A DNA stretch of 64,000 bases from Xylanibacter oryzae DSM 17970 (GTDB lineage: Bacteria > Bacteroidota > Bacteroidia > Bacteroidales > Bacteroidaceae), in assembly GCF_000585355.1 (NCBI RefSeq), contig NZ_KK073873.1, positions 1,841,703 to 1,905,702 on the forward strand, read 5' to 3'. Positions 19,200-29,312 of the stretch are shown here, piece after piece. The notes below the pieces were generated by a model. The model was not told the DNA's origin and did not search any database. It worked only from the letters and a program-made list of their open reading frames with translations. The position numbers and the translations under genes were made by a program. Each line of letters opens with the position of its first letter. Position 1 is the stretch's first letter.

Positions 19200-22100
19200 T
19201 TATTTCTTTTCAGAATACTGACGTGGGGTTACTCCAAATTCAGTCTGAAAACATTTAGAAAAATATGAAGTATTGCTATAACCTACCATATACATAACTT
19301 CGGCTACAGTAAACTTTTGCTGACTTAAAAGCATTGCGGCTTTCTTCATTCTGATACTTCGGATATATTCCACAGGGGTCTGGCCTGTAAGTTGTTTCAG
19401 TTTACGGTATACTAGTTTGTTACCCAGTCCCATCCTTTCGCATAGAGAATTCACGTTCATCTCAAAGTCGCCAACACGGTCTTCGATAAGAGCCGTAATC
19501 TGAGATAAGAATTTCTCATCTTCAGACACAGCCTCTATGGCCTTTGGTTCGCTTATAGCTCCTATACGTTTTTTCTTTTCTATAAGATTATACTTATTTA
19601 CGAGCTGCTGTGCTCTTAGCAATAAGATATTAGCATCGAAAGGTTTTACAAGGAATGCATCTATATTAATTTTTATACTCTCCAACTCTGTATTCTTATC
19701 GTTTTTGGCCGTAAGCATAATAATTGGCGTAGTAGATGTAGGTACATTATCGCGCAAATGGTGGCACATCTCCATTCCATCCATAACAGGCATCATAACG
19801 TCTGTGATAATAAGTGAGGGAGTATGCGATATACATAAGTCCAATCCGGTTTTACCATCATATGCAGACATGCATCTAAAATATGGTTTAAGTATTACTG
19901 TCATAAATTCTATCATATCCTTATTGTCATCTACGATGATTACCAAAGGTAGAGTGTCACTGTCTCCTGATATCATAGGTGAATAAATGGTATCAATAAG
20001 TTGAGTATCTGATGACAAATTGCCTGCAGGGAATGTCAATGTTACGAGTGTGCCATGGCCCTCTTCTGAAGATATAGAGAACGTGCCACCATGCAGCTCG
20101 GTGTAGGCACGTGCCATATAAAGTCCGATACCGGTACCCTCTTTCTTACCTTTTGTCTTGGATGACTGAAAGAACCGCTGACTGACATATGGCAAATCCT
20201 TCGCCGGAATTCCTATCCCAGTATCTTGTATAGCTACTTTTACTGTATTTGTATCTATTAATAGTGACATATGCACAGAGCCTCCATCAGGTGTGTACTT
20301 TGCAGCATTACTAAGAAGATTGGCTATGGCCGACTCTATTTTTAATTCGTCAACCTGCATATATACAGACTCTATATTTGTATCAAACTTAGTCTCGATA
20401 TTCTTATCACGAAATACTCCATCTTCGAATCCGCAAAATACTTTATATGCCAGTTGAACAAAATCGACACGACCTAACATCAAGGTTGAATTGACGTTAT
20501 TCTCCACCCTATCAAAGTCTATCAACTGATGTATCATAGCAGTAAGTTTCATGGCATTGCGCTGTGCCAGCTCGAGTTGTGTGCGAAGATTGCTCTCCTT
20601 TATCTCTTGAAGTAGTCTGCTCAATGGGGCGATTATCATACTCAACGGTGTCTTGAAATCGTGTGATATATTAGTAAAGAAATCCATTTTTTGGCGACTC
20701 TGTTCCATTACTCTCTCTTTTTCTATACGTTCCAGCCTTAATCTGTTACGCATACGATAAAACTTAAACAGCCACCAAACAAGTGCCATTAATAATATGG
20801 TATAAAAGATTTTAGCCCACAATGAATAATACCAATGAGGGAGGATCTTGAAAGGTACGACAAGAATACTTGACGGTTCACCGTTAGCATTGAGCCTACT
20901 GATAAGCAACTTATAACTGCCTGACGGCAAATTATTAAATGTTATGTGGTTGCTGTTCTGAGGTAAAGTATTCCAGTCATTATCCACACCTTCCAACTTA
21001 TAGAAGAAGTGATCTTTCTCGGCTTGCGCGTAGGGTAAATCAGAGAATTCGAATACGAGATGATTCTCATCAGCAGCAAACTCAATATCGCCAAAGAATC
21101 TGAAACTACGGCCGTTCTGATTAAAATGCTGCTCATTATTTGAATATACAGCGACCAACTGTAAACCGTGGCGTTGTATTTTTCTACGAAAATTTTCAGG
21201 CGAAGTGCAAACTAGTCCGTCTACGCTACCTAGAAATATGAGATTGGAACGTTTGTCGTAATAAATACATGAAAATGTCTGATTGGCACTATATATGCGT
21301 TGACCTTTCATAGTCTTTTTATTAATGATCCATACACCATCTGTTGAACATACCCATATCTCATTTTTAACTTCGGCCATAGCTGTAATCTCACCCTGAC
21401 CAAAATTTTTGAATACAATCATATGCGGTTTCGTATATCCGTCACCTATATATAATACACCACCACGAAGACCAACCCACAGACGTTTCTGACTATCGCT
21501 TAATAAGAAGTTTGGATTGTTATCACCTTTGTATTCATTTAACCCTATGTGCTGTATTCGCATAGTATGTGTATTGATACACTGCAAACCATTATTATAT
21601 AATAGTACCCATATATTGCCTCTGCTGTCTGGAACAAGTTGGTTGACAAACATACCAGCCAAACCATTAGAAGCTCCAAAACTATAATCTGCTATGCAAT
21701 AGTCCTTACTTCTCTCCAACTTATGCTTGTCCACCACTAGAATTCCGCCTAGACATGTAGCGACCCATAATCTACCACGCTCATCTTCGTATACATTATA
21801 TGCCCAATTTGCATTCATTGTTCGGGTACGATCTTCAAGGTTATATCTATGCCAGTGACCATTTTCATATCTATGTAAGCCTCCATCTGTACATATCCAC
21901 AGATGCTTTTCACGATCCTCATATATCTGTCTTATCCTATTGTGTGCTATAGGATAAACAGGGTTGTCCACTCTATACCAACGTGATGTTTGCGGTGACG
22001 ACAAAGATATATTTGTGCTTATCAAGCCATTTGAACCTCCAAGCCATAATGTTCCACCAAAATCTCTGAAGATAGAATAGAAATGGTTACCGGCACCAAC

Positions 22101-23105
22101 TCCTGTAATTTGTGATATACGAGTAAATGGAATGTCCTGTATATGAGACTCCATTGAAATTCCATCATCTGTGCCCAACCAAACATTTCCGTTCGAATCA
22201 CGCAAAAGACTCCACACTACATCATTAGAAAGTGATGAAGAATTTCTGGAATCATGAAGGATATGTTGTTCTATATGGCTTCCATTGTATACAAACAATC
22301 CGTTGTCGGTACCTACCAGCAATTTATGATTGCCGTCTAGAGCCAAGGCCTTTACCGAATTGTCATTAAAGCCGGATATGCGTTCTACCTTACCCGACTT
22401 AAGTGAATATCTATAAAGATTACCTTCTGTGCCAATCCATATACATCCTGATGGTCTATCTTCAAGTAAAGAATTCACAAAGACATTGCTTTTCTGAGCA
22501 ATAGAAGGCAATGGAATTTTAGTGAATCCATGTTTATGCTTGTCATAATAGCAAAATCCATTGTATGTACCTATGTATATTCTGTTATCAGACCCTTTTA
22601 TAATTGAATATATCGTATTATGAGATAACCCGGCATAATGTCTTGTTTCAAAATGAGATAACTTCTTTGTAGCGAAATCATATCTAAAAAGTCCTTCCAA
22701 AGAGCCCAACCATATAGCATTGCCATCTTTGACAATAGCCCTGATATCCTTAGGGAATTTAGCAGGCAATGCCTCGTAACTGTCTGTTCGATAATTATAT
22801 ATTATCAATCCATTATCACTACCTAGATATAATTGACTACCACCAATATCCAATCCACAATAGATGTGTGTCTTTATATCTTTATGTCCTTTATTATGGG
22901 CATATACAGAATACCCATCATAGCTATATAATCCCTTGTTTGTACCCAACCATATCATTCCACTACGATCCTGTATAATGCTGGCTACCATTGAGGCGTC
23001 TGCATCTGTAGGTATCTGCACAAAACTTTTATATGTCTGGCTTTCAATGCGTTCAGGCAATACAAGACACAACATCAAAAGTATTATTGTAAGGATTTGT
23101 TTCAT
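19200..23105 (-). CDS. Hybrid two-component system (HTCS) regulator of the galactan PUL
   Basis: 1301 residues. Signal peptide (1-22), about 14 Reg_prop beta-propeller repeats (about 30-640; IWLGTNKGLYSYDG and relatives), Y_Y_Y domain (about 685-750), one membrane helix (about 756-780), HisKA with the phospho-His in TNISHDFKTPL (about 812), HATPase_c (NLLSNAAKYTPDGG, DTGIGIPAKD, GTGIGLYMA), receiver domain (VIIVDDNKD about 1053; phospho-Asp in IITDVMMPVMDG about 1100; MLTAKND), and an AraC-type HTH (last 100 residues). It senses sugar in the periplasm and activates the PUL in one polypeptide. Complete, with its own promoter; divergent from the SGNH gene. Corresponds to BT4673 by position. Confidence 0.96.
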   Translation of the reverse strand: MKQILTIILLMLCLVLPERIESQTYKSFVQIPTDADASMVASIIQDRSGMIWLGTNKGLYSYDGYSVYAHNKGHKDIKTHIYCGLDIGGSQLYLGSDNGLIIYNYRTDSYEALPAKFPKDIRAIVKDGNAIWLGSLEGLFRYDFATKKLSHFETRHYAGLSHNTIYSIIKGSDNRIYIGTYNGFCYYDKHKHGFTKIPLPSIAQKSNVFVNSLLEDRPSGCIWIGTEGNLYRYSLKSGKVERISGFNDNSVKALALDGNHKLLVGTDNGLFVYNGSHIEQHILHDSRNSSSLSNDVVWSLLRDSNGNVWLGTDDGISMESHIQDIPFTRISQITGVGAGNHFYSIFRDFGGTLWLGGSNGLISTNISLSSPQTSRWYRVDNPVYPIAHNRIRQIYEDREKHLWICTDGGLHRYENGHWHRYNLEDRTRTMNANWAYNVYEDERGRLWVATCLGGILVVDKHKLERSKDYCIADYSFGASNGLAGMFVNQLVPDSRGNIWVLLYNNGLQCINTHTMRIQHIGLNEYKGDNNPNFLLSDSQKRLWVGLRGGVLYIGDGYTKPHMIVFKNFGQGEITAMAEVKNEIWVCSTDGVWIINKKTMKGQRIYSANQTFSCIYYDKRSNLIFLGSVDGLVCTSPENFRRKIQRHGLQLVAVYSNNEQHFNQNGRSFRFFGDIEFAADENHLVFEFSDLPYAQAEKDHFFYKLEGVDNDWNTLPQNSNHITFNNLPSGSYKLLISRLNANGEPSSILVVPFKILPHWYYSLWAKIFYTILLMALVWWLFKFYRMRNRLRLERIEKERVMEQSRQKMDFFTNISHDFKTPLSMIIAPLSRLLQEIKESNLRTQLELAQRNAMKLTAMIHQLIDFDRVENNVNSTLMLGRVDFVQLAYKVFCGFEDGVFRDKNIETKFDTNIESVYMQVDELKIESAIANLLSNAAKYTPDGGSVHMSLLIDTNTVKVAIQDTGIGIPAKDLPYVSQRFFQSSKTKGKKEGTGIGLYMARAYTELHGGTFSISSEEGHGTLVTLTFPAGNLSSDTQLIDTIYSPMISGDSDTLPLVIIVDDNKDMIEFMTVILKPYFRCMSAYDGKTGLDLCISHTPSLIITDVMMPVMDGMEMCHHLRDNVPTSTTPIIMLTAKNDKNTELESIKINIDAFLVKPFDANILLLRAQQLVNKYNLIEKKKRIGAISEPKAIEAVSEDEKFLSQITALIEDRVGDFEMNVNSLCERMGLGNKLVYRKLKQLTGQTPVEYIRSIRMKKAAMLLSQQKFTVAEVMYMVGYSNTSYFSKCFQTEFGVTPRQYSEKK

Positions 23106-23129
23106 CTAATATTAATATATAAACTGCTG

Positions 23130-23137
23130 CAAATATA
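23130..23137 (-). promoter_or_regulatory. HTCS promoter -7 box
   Basis: Complement reads TATATTTG, 25 bases before the HTCS ATG. Confidence 0.6.
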
Positions 23138-23232
23138 CAAATTTTAAATTAATACTTAGGCAATGTATTTACAACTTGGCTTTTTTTATTGTATTTTTCA
23201 TTTCATAATATAGCTGTTTCAAGTAAATAGAT

Positions 23233-23240
23233 TATCTTTG
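23233..23240 (+). promoter_or_regulatory. SGNH hydrolase promoter -7 box
   Basis: TATCTTTG. Its position rules out the TTG at 23238 as a start and supports ATG 23274. Confidence 0.6.
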
Positions 23241-23273
23241 CATTACAAAATAATTTATAAACTTCTACTAATC

Positions 23274-24101
23274 ATGACTAAAAAGATTTTTTGTTTCTTC
23301 CTTTGTGTATTGATGGTTATTCCAGCAATACCGGCTACTAAATTTGAACATCCATGGCAAGGTAAAAGAGTGGCTTATCTGGGTGATTCTATTACAGACC
23401 CCAAAAACAATGGTGCGAAAAAGCATTATTGGGCTTACCTGCAGGAAATGCTTGGCATAACTCCTTACGTATATGCAATAAGCGGCCGCCAATGGAATGA
23501 TATCCCAAGGCAAGCTGAGAAACTGAAAAGCGAACACGGAGACGGCTTTGACGCCATAATAGTTTTTATTGGTACTAATGACTATAATGCCGGAGTACCT
23601 ATCGGAGAATGGTATACAGAAGATAGCACACAGGTACTTGCAGCAATACACAAACCTAAAGCTATGGTAACTCGCATGAAACGCTCTATGGTCATGTCGG
23701 AAAAGACTTACCGTGGAAGAATAAACATAGCTTTAAGTACATTGAAAAAAATGTTCCCAACAAAACAAATAGTGCTACTTACGCCTATACACAGGGCTAT
23801 TGCTAATTTCAACGACAAGAACATACAACCTACAGAAGAATATCAAAACGAATGCGGGGAGTATCTAGACCGCTATATCAACTCTGTAAAAGAAGCAGGA
23901 AACATTTGGGCTGTACCGGTTATAGATCTTAACGCATCATGTGGACTATACCCAATAATGGACGAATACTCTCAATATTTTCATAACTCAGAGACAGACA
24001 GACTGCATCCTAATGATGCAGGACATATAAGAATAGCAAAAACGCTGGTTTACCAACTGCTATCATTACCGTGTTCATTCCAGAATGCGAAACTGTATTA
24101 A
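23274..24101 (+). CDS. Secreted SGNH/GDSL hydrolase
   Basis: 275 residues with a signal peptide (MTKKIFCFFLCVLMVIPAIPA). SGNH blocks: GDS at 37-39 (catalytic Ser39, AYLGDSITD), GTND at 100-103, and the Asp/His pair in DRLHPNDAGH near the C-terminus. The family contains esterases and deacetylases acting on polysaccharides or peptidoglycan. It is divergent from the HTCS and shares its intergenic region, so a role in removing acetyl groups from pectic galactan is plausible, but the sequence does not prove it. Confidence 0.85.
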   Translation: MTKKIFCFFLCVLMVIPAIPATKFEHPWQGKRVAYLGDSITDPKNNGAKKHYWAYLQEMLGITPYVYAISGRQWNDIPRQAEKLKSEHGDGFDAIIVFIGTNDYNAGVPIGEWYTEDSTQVLAAIHKPKAMVTRMKRSMVMSEKTYRGRINIALSTLKKMFPTKQIVLLTPIHRAIANFNDKNIQPTEEYQNECGEYLDRYINSVKEAGNIWAVPVIDLNASCGLYPIMDEYSQYFHNSETDRLHPNDAGHIRIAKTLVYQLLSLPCSFQNAKLY

Positions 24102-24117
24102 AAATAAATACTTTTAT

Positions 24118-24147
24118 TTGTAGAAAAATATATTATTCGTATATTCG
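24118..24147 (+). promoter_or_regulatory. lutABC promoter
   Basis: TTG (24118-24120), 19-base spacer, TATATTCG (24140-24147), one base from TAnnTTTG. It lies 26 bases before the lutA ATG. Confidence 0.55.
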
Positions 24148-24172
24148 CACACAATTATTACCAATCAATAAT

Positions 24173-24910
24173 ATGAAAGTAGGATTATTTATTCCATGCT
24201 ATGTGGATGCTCTATTTCCTGAAGTAGGTGTAGCTGCATACAAACTATTGAGGTATCTTAACGTAGACGTGAGTTATCCTCTAAAACAAACTTGTTGCGG
24301 ACAGCCTATGGCTAATGCCGGTTTTGAAAAGATGGCTCTTCCAATAGCTGAAAAGTTTGATGACATGTTCAAAGAATACGACTATGTCGTAGCACCATCG
24401 GCCAGTTGTGCGGCTTTTGTGAAAATAAACTACCCGCGTATACTGAAAGGTAAACACGAATGCATCACATCAAGCAAAATTATGGATATATGTGAATTTC
24501 TGCATGATGTACTGAAAGTTACGTCTTTGCCAGGTAATTTTCCACATATAGTAAGTGTACACAACAGCTGCCATGGCGTTCGCGAACTTGGACTGTCTTC
24601 ACCTAGCGAAAGAAATATTCCGAAGTTTTCTAAAATAAAAGATTTGCTGGTTTTGGTTGAAGGAATAACCGTAAAGGAACCTGACCGAGTGGACGAATGT
24701 TGCGGATTCGGTGGTATGTTTTCAATAGAAGAACCAGATGTATCTGTACGTATGGGAACTGATAAGATTGATAATCATATCGAGACTGGGGCTGAATATA
24801 TAACAGGCCCTGACAGTTCTTGTCTTATTCACATGCAGGGCATAGCGCGCAGACTGAACAGACCAATAAAATTCATTCATGTCGTACAAATTTTAGCAGC
24901 AGGATTATGA
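24173..24910 (+). CDS. lutA: Lactate utilisation protein A (Fe-S, CCG domains)
   Basis: 245 residues; ATG 24173 is chosen because homologues begin MKVGLFIPCYVD and the longer frame reaches into the previous gene. Two CCG cysteine-rich domains: TCCGQP at about 39-44 with a downstream Cys, and ECCGFGG at about 180-186. CCG domains bind iron-sulphur clusters or heterodisulphide-like groups. With LutB and LutC it oxidises L-lactate to pyruvate. Its stop overlaps the lutB start (ATGA). Confidence 0.92.
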   Translation: MKVGLFIPCYVDALFPEVGVAAYKLLRYLNVDVSYPLKQTCCGQPMANAGFEKMALPIAEKFDDMFKEYDYVVAPSASCAAFVKINYPRILKGKHECITSSKIMDICEFLHDVLKVTSLPGNFPHIVSVHNSCHGVRELGLSSPSERNIPKFSKIKDLLVLVEGITVKEPDRVDECCGFGGMFSIEEPDVSVRMGTDKIDNHIETGAEYITGPDSSCLIHMQGIARRLNRPIKFIHVVQILAAGL

Positions 24911-26271
24911 GTACATTACATACAAAAGCAGCTCACGTATTCAATAAAGACGTGAATAAGGTAACATGGCATAACAACACGTTCTGGAATTTACGCAGCA
25001 AACGTGATAATATGGCTCTAGGACTTGATGAGTGGGAACAACTGCGGGAATTGGCGAGTGATATTAAACGTCATACCGTTACTCATCTGGATAAATATCT
25101 GGAACAGTTTTCTGACAACGCTGAGAAAAACGGTATAATTGTGCACTGGGCTAAAGATGCTGATGAGTTTAATGAGATAACATACTCTATACTGAAAGAC
25201 CATAACGTAAAGAAAATGGTAAAAAGTAAATCTATGCTCACAGAGGAATGTGAACTAAATGGCTATCTTATAAGTAAAGGCATAGATGTTGTCGAAACCG
25301 ATCTGGGGGAAAGGATACTACAACTTTTGGATCAGAAACCAAGTCATATAGTGGTGCCTGCTATTCACATAAAGCGTGAAGAGGTTGGAAAACTCTTTGA
25401 GGAAAAGTTACATAGTGAAAAGGGTAATTATGATCCTACTTATCTTACCAACTGTGCACGTATGAGTCTTCGTGACGAATTTATGAAGGCAGGTGCGGGG
25501 ATGACCGGGTGTAACTTTGGAGTTGCTGCAACAGGCGACGTTGTGGTATGCACCAATGAAGGTAATGCTGATATGAGTACGTCTATGCCTAAACTACATA
25601 TCGTAGCAATGGGACTGGAAAAGATCATACCTGACTATAAGTCCTTAGCTGTATTCCAGCGTCTACTATGCCGTTCTGCTACAGGTCAACCAACAACAGC
25701 TTTCACTTCTCATTTCAGAAAAGCGCGTCCGGGTGCTGAAATGCATATAATACTAGTTGACAATGGTCGGAGTGACATAATTGCAAACGAGGAACATTGG
25801 GAAACACTAAAATGCATGAGGTGCGGTGCATGTATGAACACATGCCCTGTATATCGCCGTTCTGGTGGATATTCATATACATATTTTATTCCAGGTCCGA
25901 TAGGTATCAATCTGGGGATGTTACACGACAAGAAGAAATATTCGGATAATGTAAGTGCATGCTCTCTATGTTGCTCTTGCGATAATGTTTGTCCTGCAAA
26001 GATCAATCTCTCTGAACAGATATATCTTTGGCGACAGGGACTGGATGCTGACGGCAAGGCCGACCCGATGAAAAAGCTGATGTCAATAGGCATGAGCATC
26101 GTTTATGATCATCCGGCTCTATATAATACAAGTCTGAAGTTCGCACCTATAGTAAACCACATGCCAAGATTCCTAATCTATAATGGATTAAATGCTTGGG
26201 GAAAAGGACGCGAATTACCGACATTCGCCAAAGAATCGTTTCAATCAATGTTTAAAAAAGGTAAGGTATGA
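24907..26271 (+). CDS. lutB: Lactate utilisation iron-sulphur protein B
   Basis: 454 residues from the ATG that overlaps the lutA stop. The N-terminal LutB/LUD domain runs to about residue 295 (NCARMSLRDEF, GMTGCNFGVAATGDVVVCTNEGNA), then two ferredoxin-type [4Fe-4S] motifs: CMRCGACMNTCPV at about 302-314 and CSLCCSCDNVCPA at about 353-365. It carries electrons from lactate oxidation. Length is as in Bacillus LutB. No lactate permease is in the window. Confidence 0.94.
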   Translation: MSTLHTKAAHVFNKDVNKVTWHNNTFWNLRSKRDNMALGLDEWEQLRELASDIKRHTVTHLDKYLEQFSDNAEKNGIIVHWAKDADEFNEITYSILKDHNVKKMVKSKSMLTEECELNGYLISKGIDVVETDLGERILQLLDQKPSHIVVPAIHIKREEVGKLFEEKLHSEKGNYDPTYLTNCARMSLRDEFMKAGAGMTGCNFGVAATGDVVVCTNEGNADMSTSMPKLHIVAMGLEKIIPDYKSLAVFQRLLCRSATGQPTTAFTSHFRKARPGAEMHIILVDNGRSDIIANEEHWETLKCMRCGACMNTCPVYRRSGGYSYTYFIPGPIGINLGMLHDKKKYSDNVSACSLCCSCDNVCPAKINLSEQIYLWRQGLDADGKADPMKKLMSIGMSIVYDHPALYNTSLKFAPIVNHMPRFLIYNGLNAWGKGRELPTFAKESFQSMFKKGKV

Positions 26272-26849
26272 GTAGTAAAGAAGATATACTGAAAACAATC
26301 CGTCATAATATAAAAAAGGATTATGACATGCCTGATATAGATATTAAGGGTATACAATACAAAGATAAAATAGCAGTTTTCATCGAATCAAGTAAAATAG
26401 CAGGATGCAAAGTGGTTGAACTTAAAAATGGTGATGACTTAAACCATTTGATTGCAGGCTTGTATCCTGAAGCAAAAGTTATAGCAAGCAATCTTCCAAA
26501 TATCACAATAGCAAACATCAATCCTGATACTGTAGAAGAAGCACAGGACCTTAACGGTACAGATGTTGCCATACTAAAAGGAGAACTTGGTGTAGCAGAA
26601 AACGCATGCGTATGGATTCCACAGACTATGAAAGAGAAAGCAGTGTGTTTCATATCAGAAGAGTTAGTAATAATAGTAAGCCGTAAGAACATAGTAAATA
26701 ATATGCATGAGGCTTATGCTCAAATCAAGATGACTGATTATGGATACGGGTGTTTTATCAGTGGACCATCAAAGACTGCAGATATTGAGCAAGCTCTTGT
26801 TATGGGTGCACAGGCTGCAAGGGGTGTAACAATTGTTATTACTGATTGA
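26268..26849 (+). CDS. lutC: Lactate utilisation protein C (LUD domain)
   Basis: 193 residues, one LUD domain. Signature stretches are LNGTDVAILKGELGVAENA and the C-terminal ISGPSKTADIEQALVMGAQ, with the G-P-S-x-T-A-D-I motif of the family. Starts at an ATGA overlap with lutB, so translation is coupled. It converges on the aminotransferase gene with 21 bases between stops and no visible terminator. Confidence 0.92.
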   Translation: MSSKEDILKTIRHNIKKDYDMPDIDIKGIQYKDKIAVFIESSKIAGCKVVELKNGDDLNHLIAGLYPEAKVIASNLPNITIANINPDTVEEAQDLNGTDVAILKGELGVAENACVWIPQTMKEKAVCFISEELVIIVSRKNIVNNMHEAYAQIKMTDYGYGCFISGPSKTADIEQALVMGAQAARGVTIVITD

Positions 26850-26870
26850 TTACAACTTCAATCATTATTA

Positions 26871-27971
26871 TTAGAATCTATTGAGTAGAGTTATAACACG
26901 ATCTACTTCTTTCTCGGATAGAACCGGATTCAAGGGTATGCTTAACTCTTGACGATGTATTTTTTCTGTTATAGGCAGTTGTAAATTATCAAATTCACCT
27001 GAATAACAATTTTGCATATGAGGTGGTATTGGATAATGTATCATAGTCTCCACGCCATTTGCCAACAGGTATTGTTGCAAATCATCCCTTTTATCACATA
27101 CCAACGGGAAAATATGAAATACACTTTTGCTGTAGTAATTCTTATCTGGTAATATTAGTGACGGATTCTTTATCTCAGAAATATACCTTAAAGCAATCTT
27201 CCGTCGCATTGCATTTTCTTCTTCTAGGTATCTCAATTTAACGTCAAGTACTGCAGCCTGAATCTCATCTAATCTACTGTTGCGACCACGGTATTTGAAT
27301 ACATACTTTTCGGAAGAACCGTAATTGGCAATTTCACGAACGGTTTCTGCAAGTTGTTTATCATCTGTTGTAACAGCACCCGCATCTCCTAATGCGCCCA
27401 AGTTCTTACCTGGATAAAAACTATGTCCGGCAGCATCTCCAAGAGAACCGGTATGCTTGCTATTATAAAGACAGCCATGCGCTTGGGCATTATCTTCTAT
27501 CAATTTAAGATGATACTTTTTGCAGATATAACCTATGTATTCTGTATAAGCACATCTTCCATACAGATGTACAAGCATTATTGCTTTTGTATTAGGGCTT
27601 ATTGCTTTTTCAATTAATTGATCATCTATTTGAAATGTGTCAATACGTGGTTCAACTAGTACAGGCTTAAGTCCATTTTCTGTTATTGCCAATATAGATG
27701 CAATATATGTGTTAGCAGGTACTATGACCTCATCACCTAGATTAATAATGCCCAACTCAATATACGAACGTAGTATTAATGTAAGCGCATCTAATCCATT
27801 CGCGCAACCGACACAATATTGGCTACCGATATAAGAGGCATAATCAGACTCAAAAATATTATTTTCCAATCCTTGAAGATACCAGCCTCTATTAATAACA
27901 TTATCAACTGCATTATGAATCTCTTCACTATGCAACGCTGTAATCTTTTGTAATTCCAGATACTTTATCAT
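26871..27971 (-). CDS. DegT/DnrJ-family sugar aminotransferase (FdtB-like)
   Basis: 366 residues from ATG 27971, which overlaps the previous stop (ATGA). PLP fold type I; the PLP lysine is K189 in [17 protein letters not shown], with the conserved EDNAQAHG shortly before and [12 protein letters not shown] after. The family transaminates a 3- or 4-keto-sugar nucleotide. With the FdtA-type ketoisomerase two genes upstream, the likely product is a dTDP-3-amino-3,6-dideoxyhexose for a surface glycan. Last gene of the cluster. Confidence 0.88.
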   Translation of the reverse strand: MIKYLELQKITALHSEEIHNAVDNVINRGWYLQGLENNIFESDYASYIGSQYCVGCANGLDALTLILRSYIELGIINLGDEVIVPANTYIASILAITENGLKPVLVEPRIDTFQIDDQLIEKAISPNTKAIMLVHLYGRCAYTEYIGYICKKYHLKLIEDNAQAHGCLYNSKHTGSLGDAAGHSFYPGKNLGALGDAGAVTTDDKQLAETVREIANYGSSEKYVFKYRGRNSRLDEIQAAVLDVKLRYLEEENAMRRKIALRYISEIKNPSLILPDKNYYSKSVFHIFPLVCDKRDDLQQYLLANGVETMIHYPIPPHMQNCYSGEFDNLQLPITEKIHRQELSIPLNPVLSEKEVDRVITLLNRF

Positions 27972-28906
27972 AATTTCCATTCATAAGTATCATAACAAAC
28001 TCCACGCCCACCGAAACCTTCTTTCTGATAGATGAGAGACTCATTAAATATGTGCCCTCCACACTCAGTAGACTTTCCGAAATCAAAATAAGGATAATCA
28101 ACAAAGTCATAATTAAGGATTCTATCATACACCGCATCTATAACTCTCAGTTTTTTCCCCATCTTACTCGCAGAAATATACTGAGAATGAATAACCTGAG
28201 GAGTAACATAAAGAACTGTTCCTCCTAATACTTCATCATCTATTGTAGCTGTATATAATAATATGTTATGCGGAAATCGGGACTTAAGTAAAAGGATTTC
28301 TTCCAAACTGTGCACTGGCGCTACGCCGTATTTGTCTTGCAGATTATCTGTTAAGACTCTCCAGAATGATTTAAAATCATCACTTTGACCTACAATTATG
28401 TTATTTGCATTAGCCTTTTTTACACCATATTTACGGTCACGGCTCCATTTTAAAGGTCTACGCGGTATAATTACTGATGATATATCACGCTTAATGAGAT
28501 TAGCCGAACACTCTTTGAACAAAGCATACAAGTCTTCTTCTGAAGGTATACGATGGTATATCCATGGTATTGCCTTATAAATAACGTTATGTATATTGTT
28601 TTGCTTGAGATAAATATTTAGTTCTTTAAACAATATCAAGATGTCATCTGCTCTAGAATAAATGTTTGTAATGAGGCCTCCATAAGTAAGTCCACCGTGT
28701 GTCACGAGTGTACCATTATCTTCATTAGCAGGAAACAAAGCGTACAATTTATCATCCATATATATCATTAAGGAATAATCACAGAACCTAACTTTATGAT
28801 AATCCATATAGTTACGATCAAAAAGGAAAGTACCATTTTTTGACTTAGCGACAAACACATTCCACTCTCGTTGCTTTTCTTCTGTGTATCTATTTATTAC
28901 AAACAT
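27968..28906 (-). CDS. FemAB/GNAT-like acyltransferase
   Basis: 312 residues, cytoplasmic. Resembles the FemAB-type GNAT family: N-terminal [25 protein letters not shown] opening with [18 protein letters not shown], and a C-terminal [27 protein letters not shown], which is the conserved acceptor-site region. Set between the ketoisomerase and aminotransferase, it probably acylates the amino sugar they make, the role played elsewhere by the unrelated hexapeptide enzyme FdtC. That role is inferred from position. Starts 10 bases inside the ketoisomerase gene. Confidence 0.75.
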   Translation of the reverse strand: MFVINRYTEEKQREWNVFVAKSKNGTFLFDRNYMDYHKVRFCDYSLMIYMDDKLYALFPANEDNGTLVTHGGLTYGGLITNIYSRADDILILFKELNIYLKQNNIHNVIYKAIPWIYHRIPSEEDLYALFKECSANLIKRDISSVIIPRRPLKWSRDRKYGVKKANANNIIVGQSDDFKSFWRVLTDNLQDKYGVAPVHSLEEILLLKSRFPHNILLYTATIDDEVLGGTVLYVTPQVIHSQYISASKMGKKLRVIDAVYDRILNYDFVDYPYFDFGKSTECGGHIFNESLIYQKEGFGGRGVCYDTYEWKL

Positions 28907-29307
28907 TCTTGATCTTTTAAGAATTCATCATATTCCCTAATGTAATCATCCTCTTCAAAATAGTCGGAAGCCAAAACGAGGCATACTGCTCCGGAAGAAA
29001 AATCATCAAGCGTTCTCCACACTCCATTTTCAATAAGAAGTCCTTGATAAGGATGATTCAAAAGTATCTTATCAAGTGTTTTACCGTCATCAAGCGAAAC
29101 AGTAAAACTACCACTAATAGCAATAAGCAATTCCTTACAATGTTTATGAGAGTGCCCTCCTCTACTTTCACCGGCAGGCACATCATAAACCCAATAGACA
29201 CGAGATACATTGAAGGGCACATCTCTACATTCTTCAACAAATGTGAGATTGCCCCTCGGATCTATTATTTTATGTAAATCAATTATTTTACCTTTTGATT
29301 CATCCAT
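28897..29307 (-). CDS. FdtA/QdtA-type sugar 3,4-ketoisomerase
   Basis: 136 residues, a single WxcM-like cupin. Family marks: DPRGNLTFVEE at 17-27, RVYWVYDVPAGESRGGHSHKHCKELLIAISGSF with the His cluster, and a C-terminal LASDYFEEDDYIREYDEFL. It converts dTDP-4-keto-6-deoxyglucose to the 3-keto isomer. Its substrate would need RmlA and RmlB; the only rmlB sequence nearby is the fragment at 30777-30965. Begins 5 bases after purT. Confidence 0.88.
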   Translation of the reverse strand: MDESKGKIIDLHKIIDPRGNLTFVEECRDVPFNVSRVYWVYDVPAGESRGGHSHKHCKELLIAISGSFTVSLDDGKTLDKILLNHPYQGLLIENGVWRTLDDFSSGAVCLVLASDYFEEDDYIREYDEFLKDQECL

Positions 29308-29312
29308 CTATA

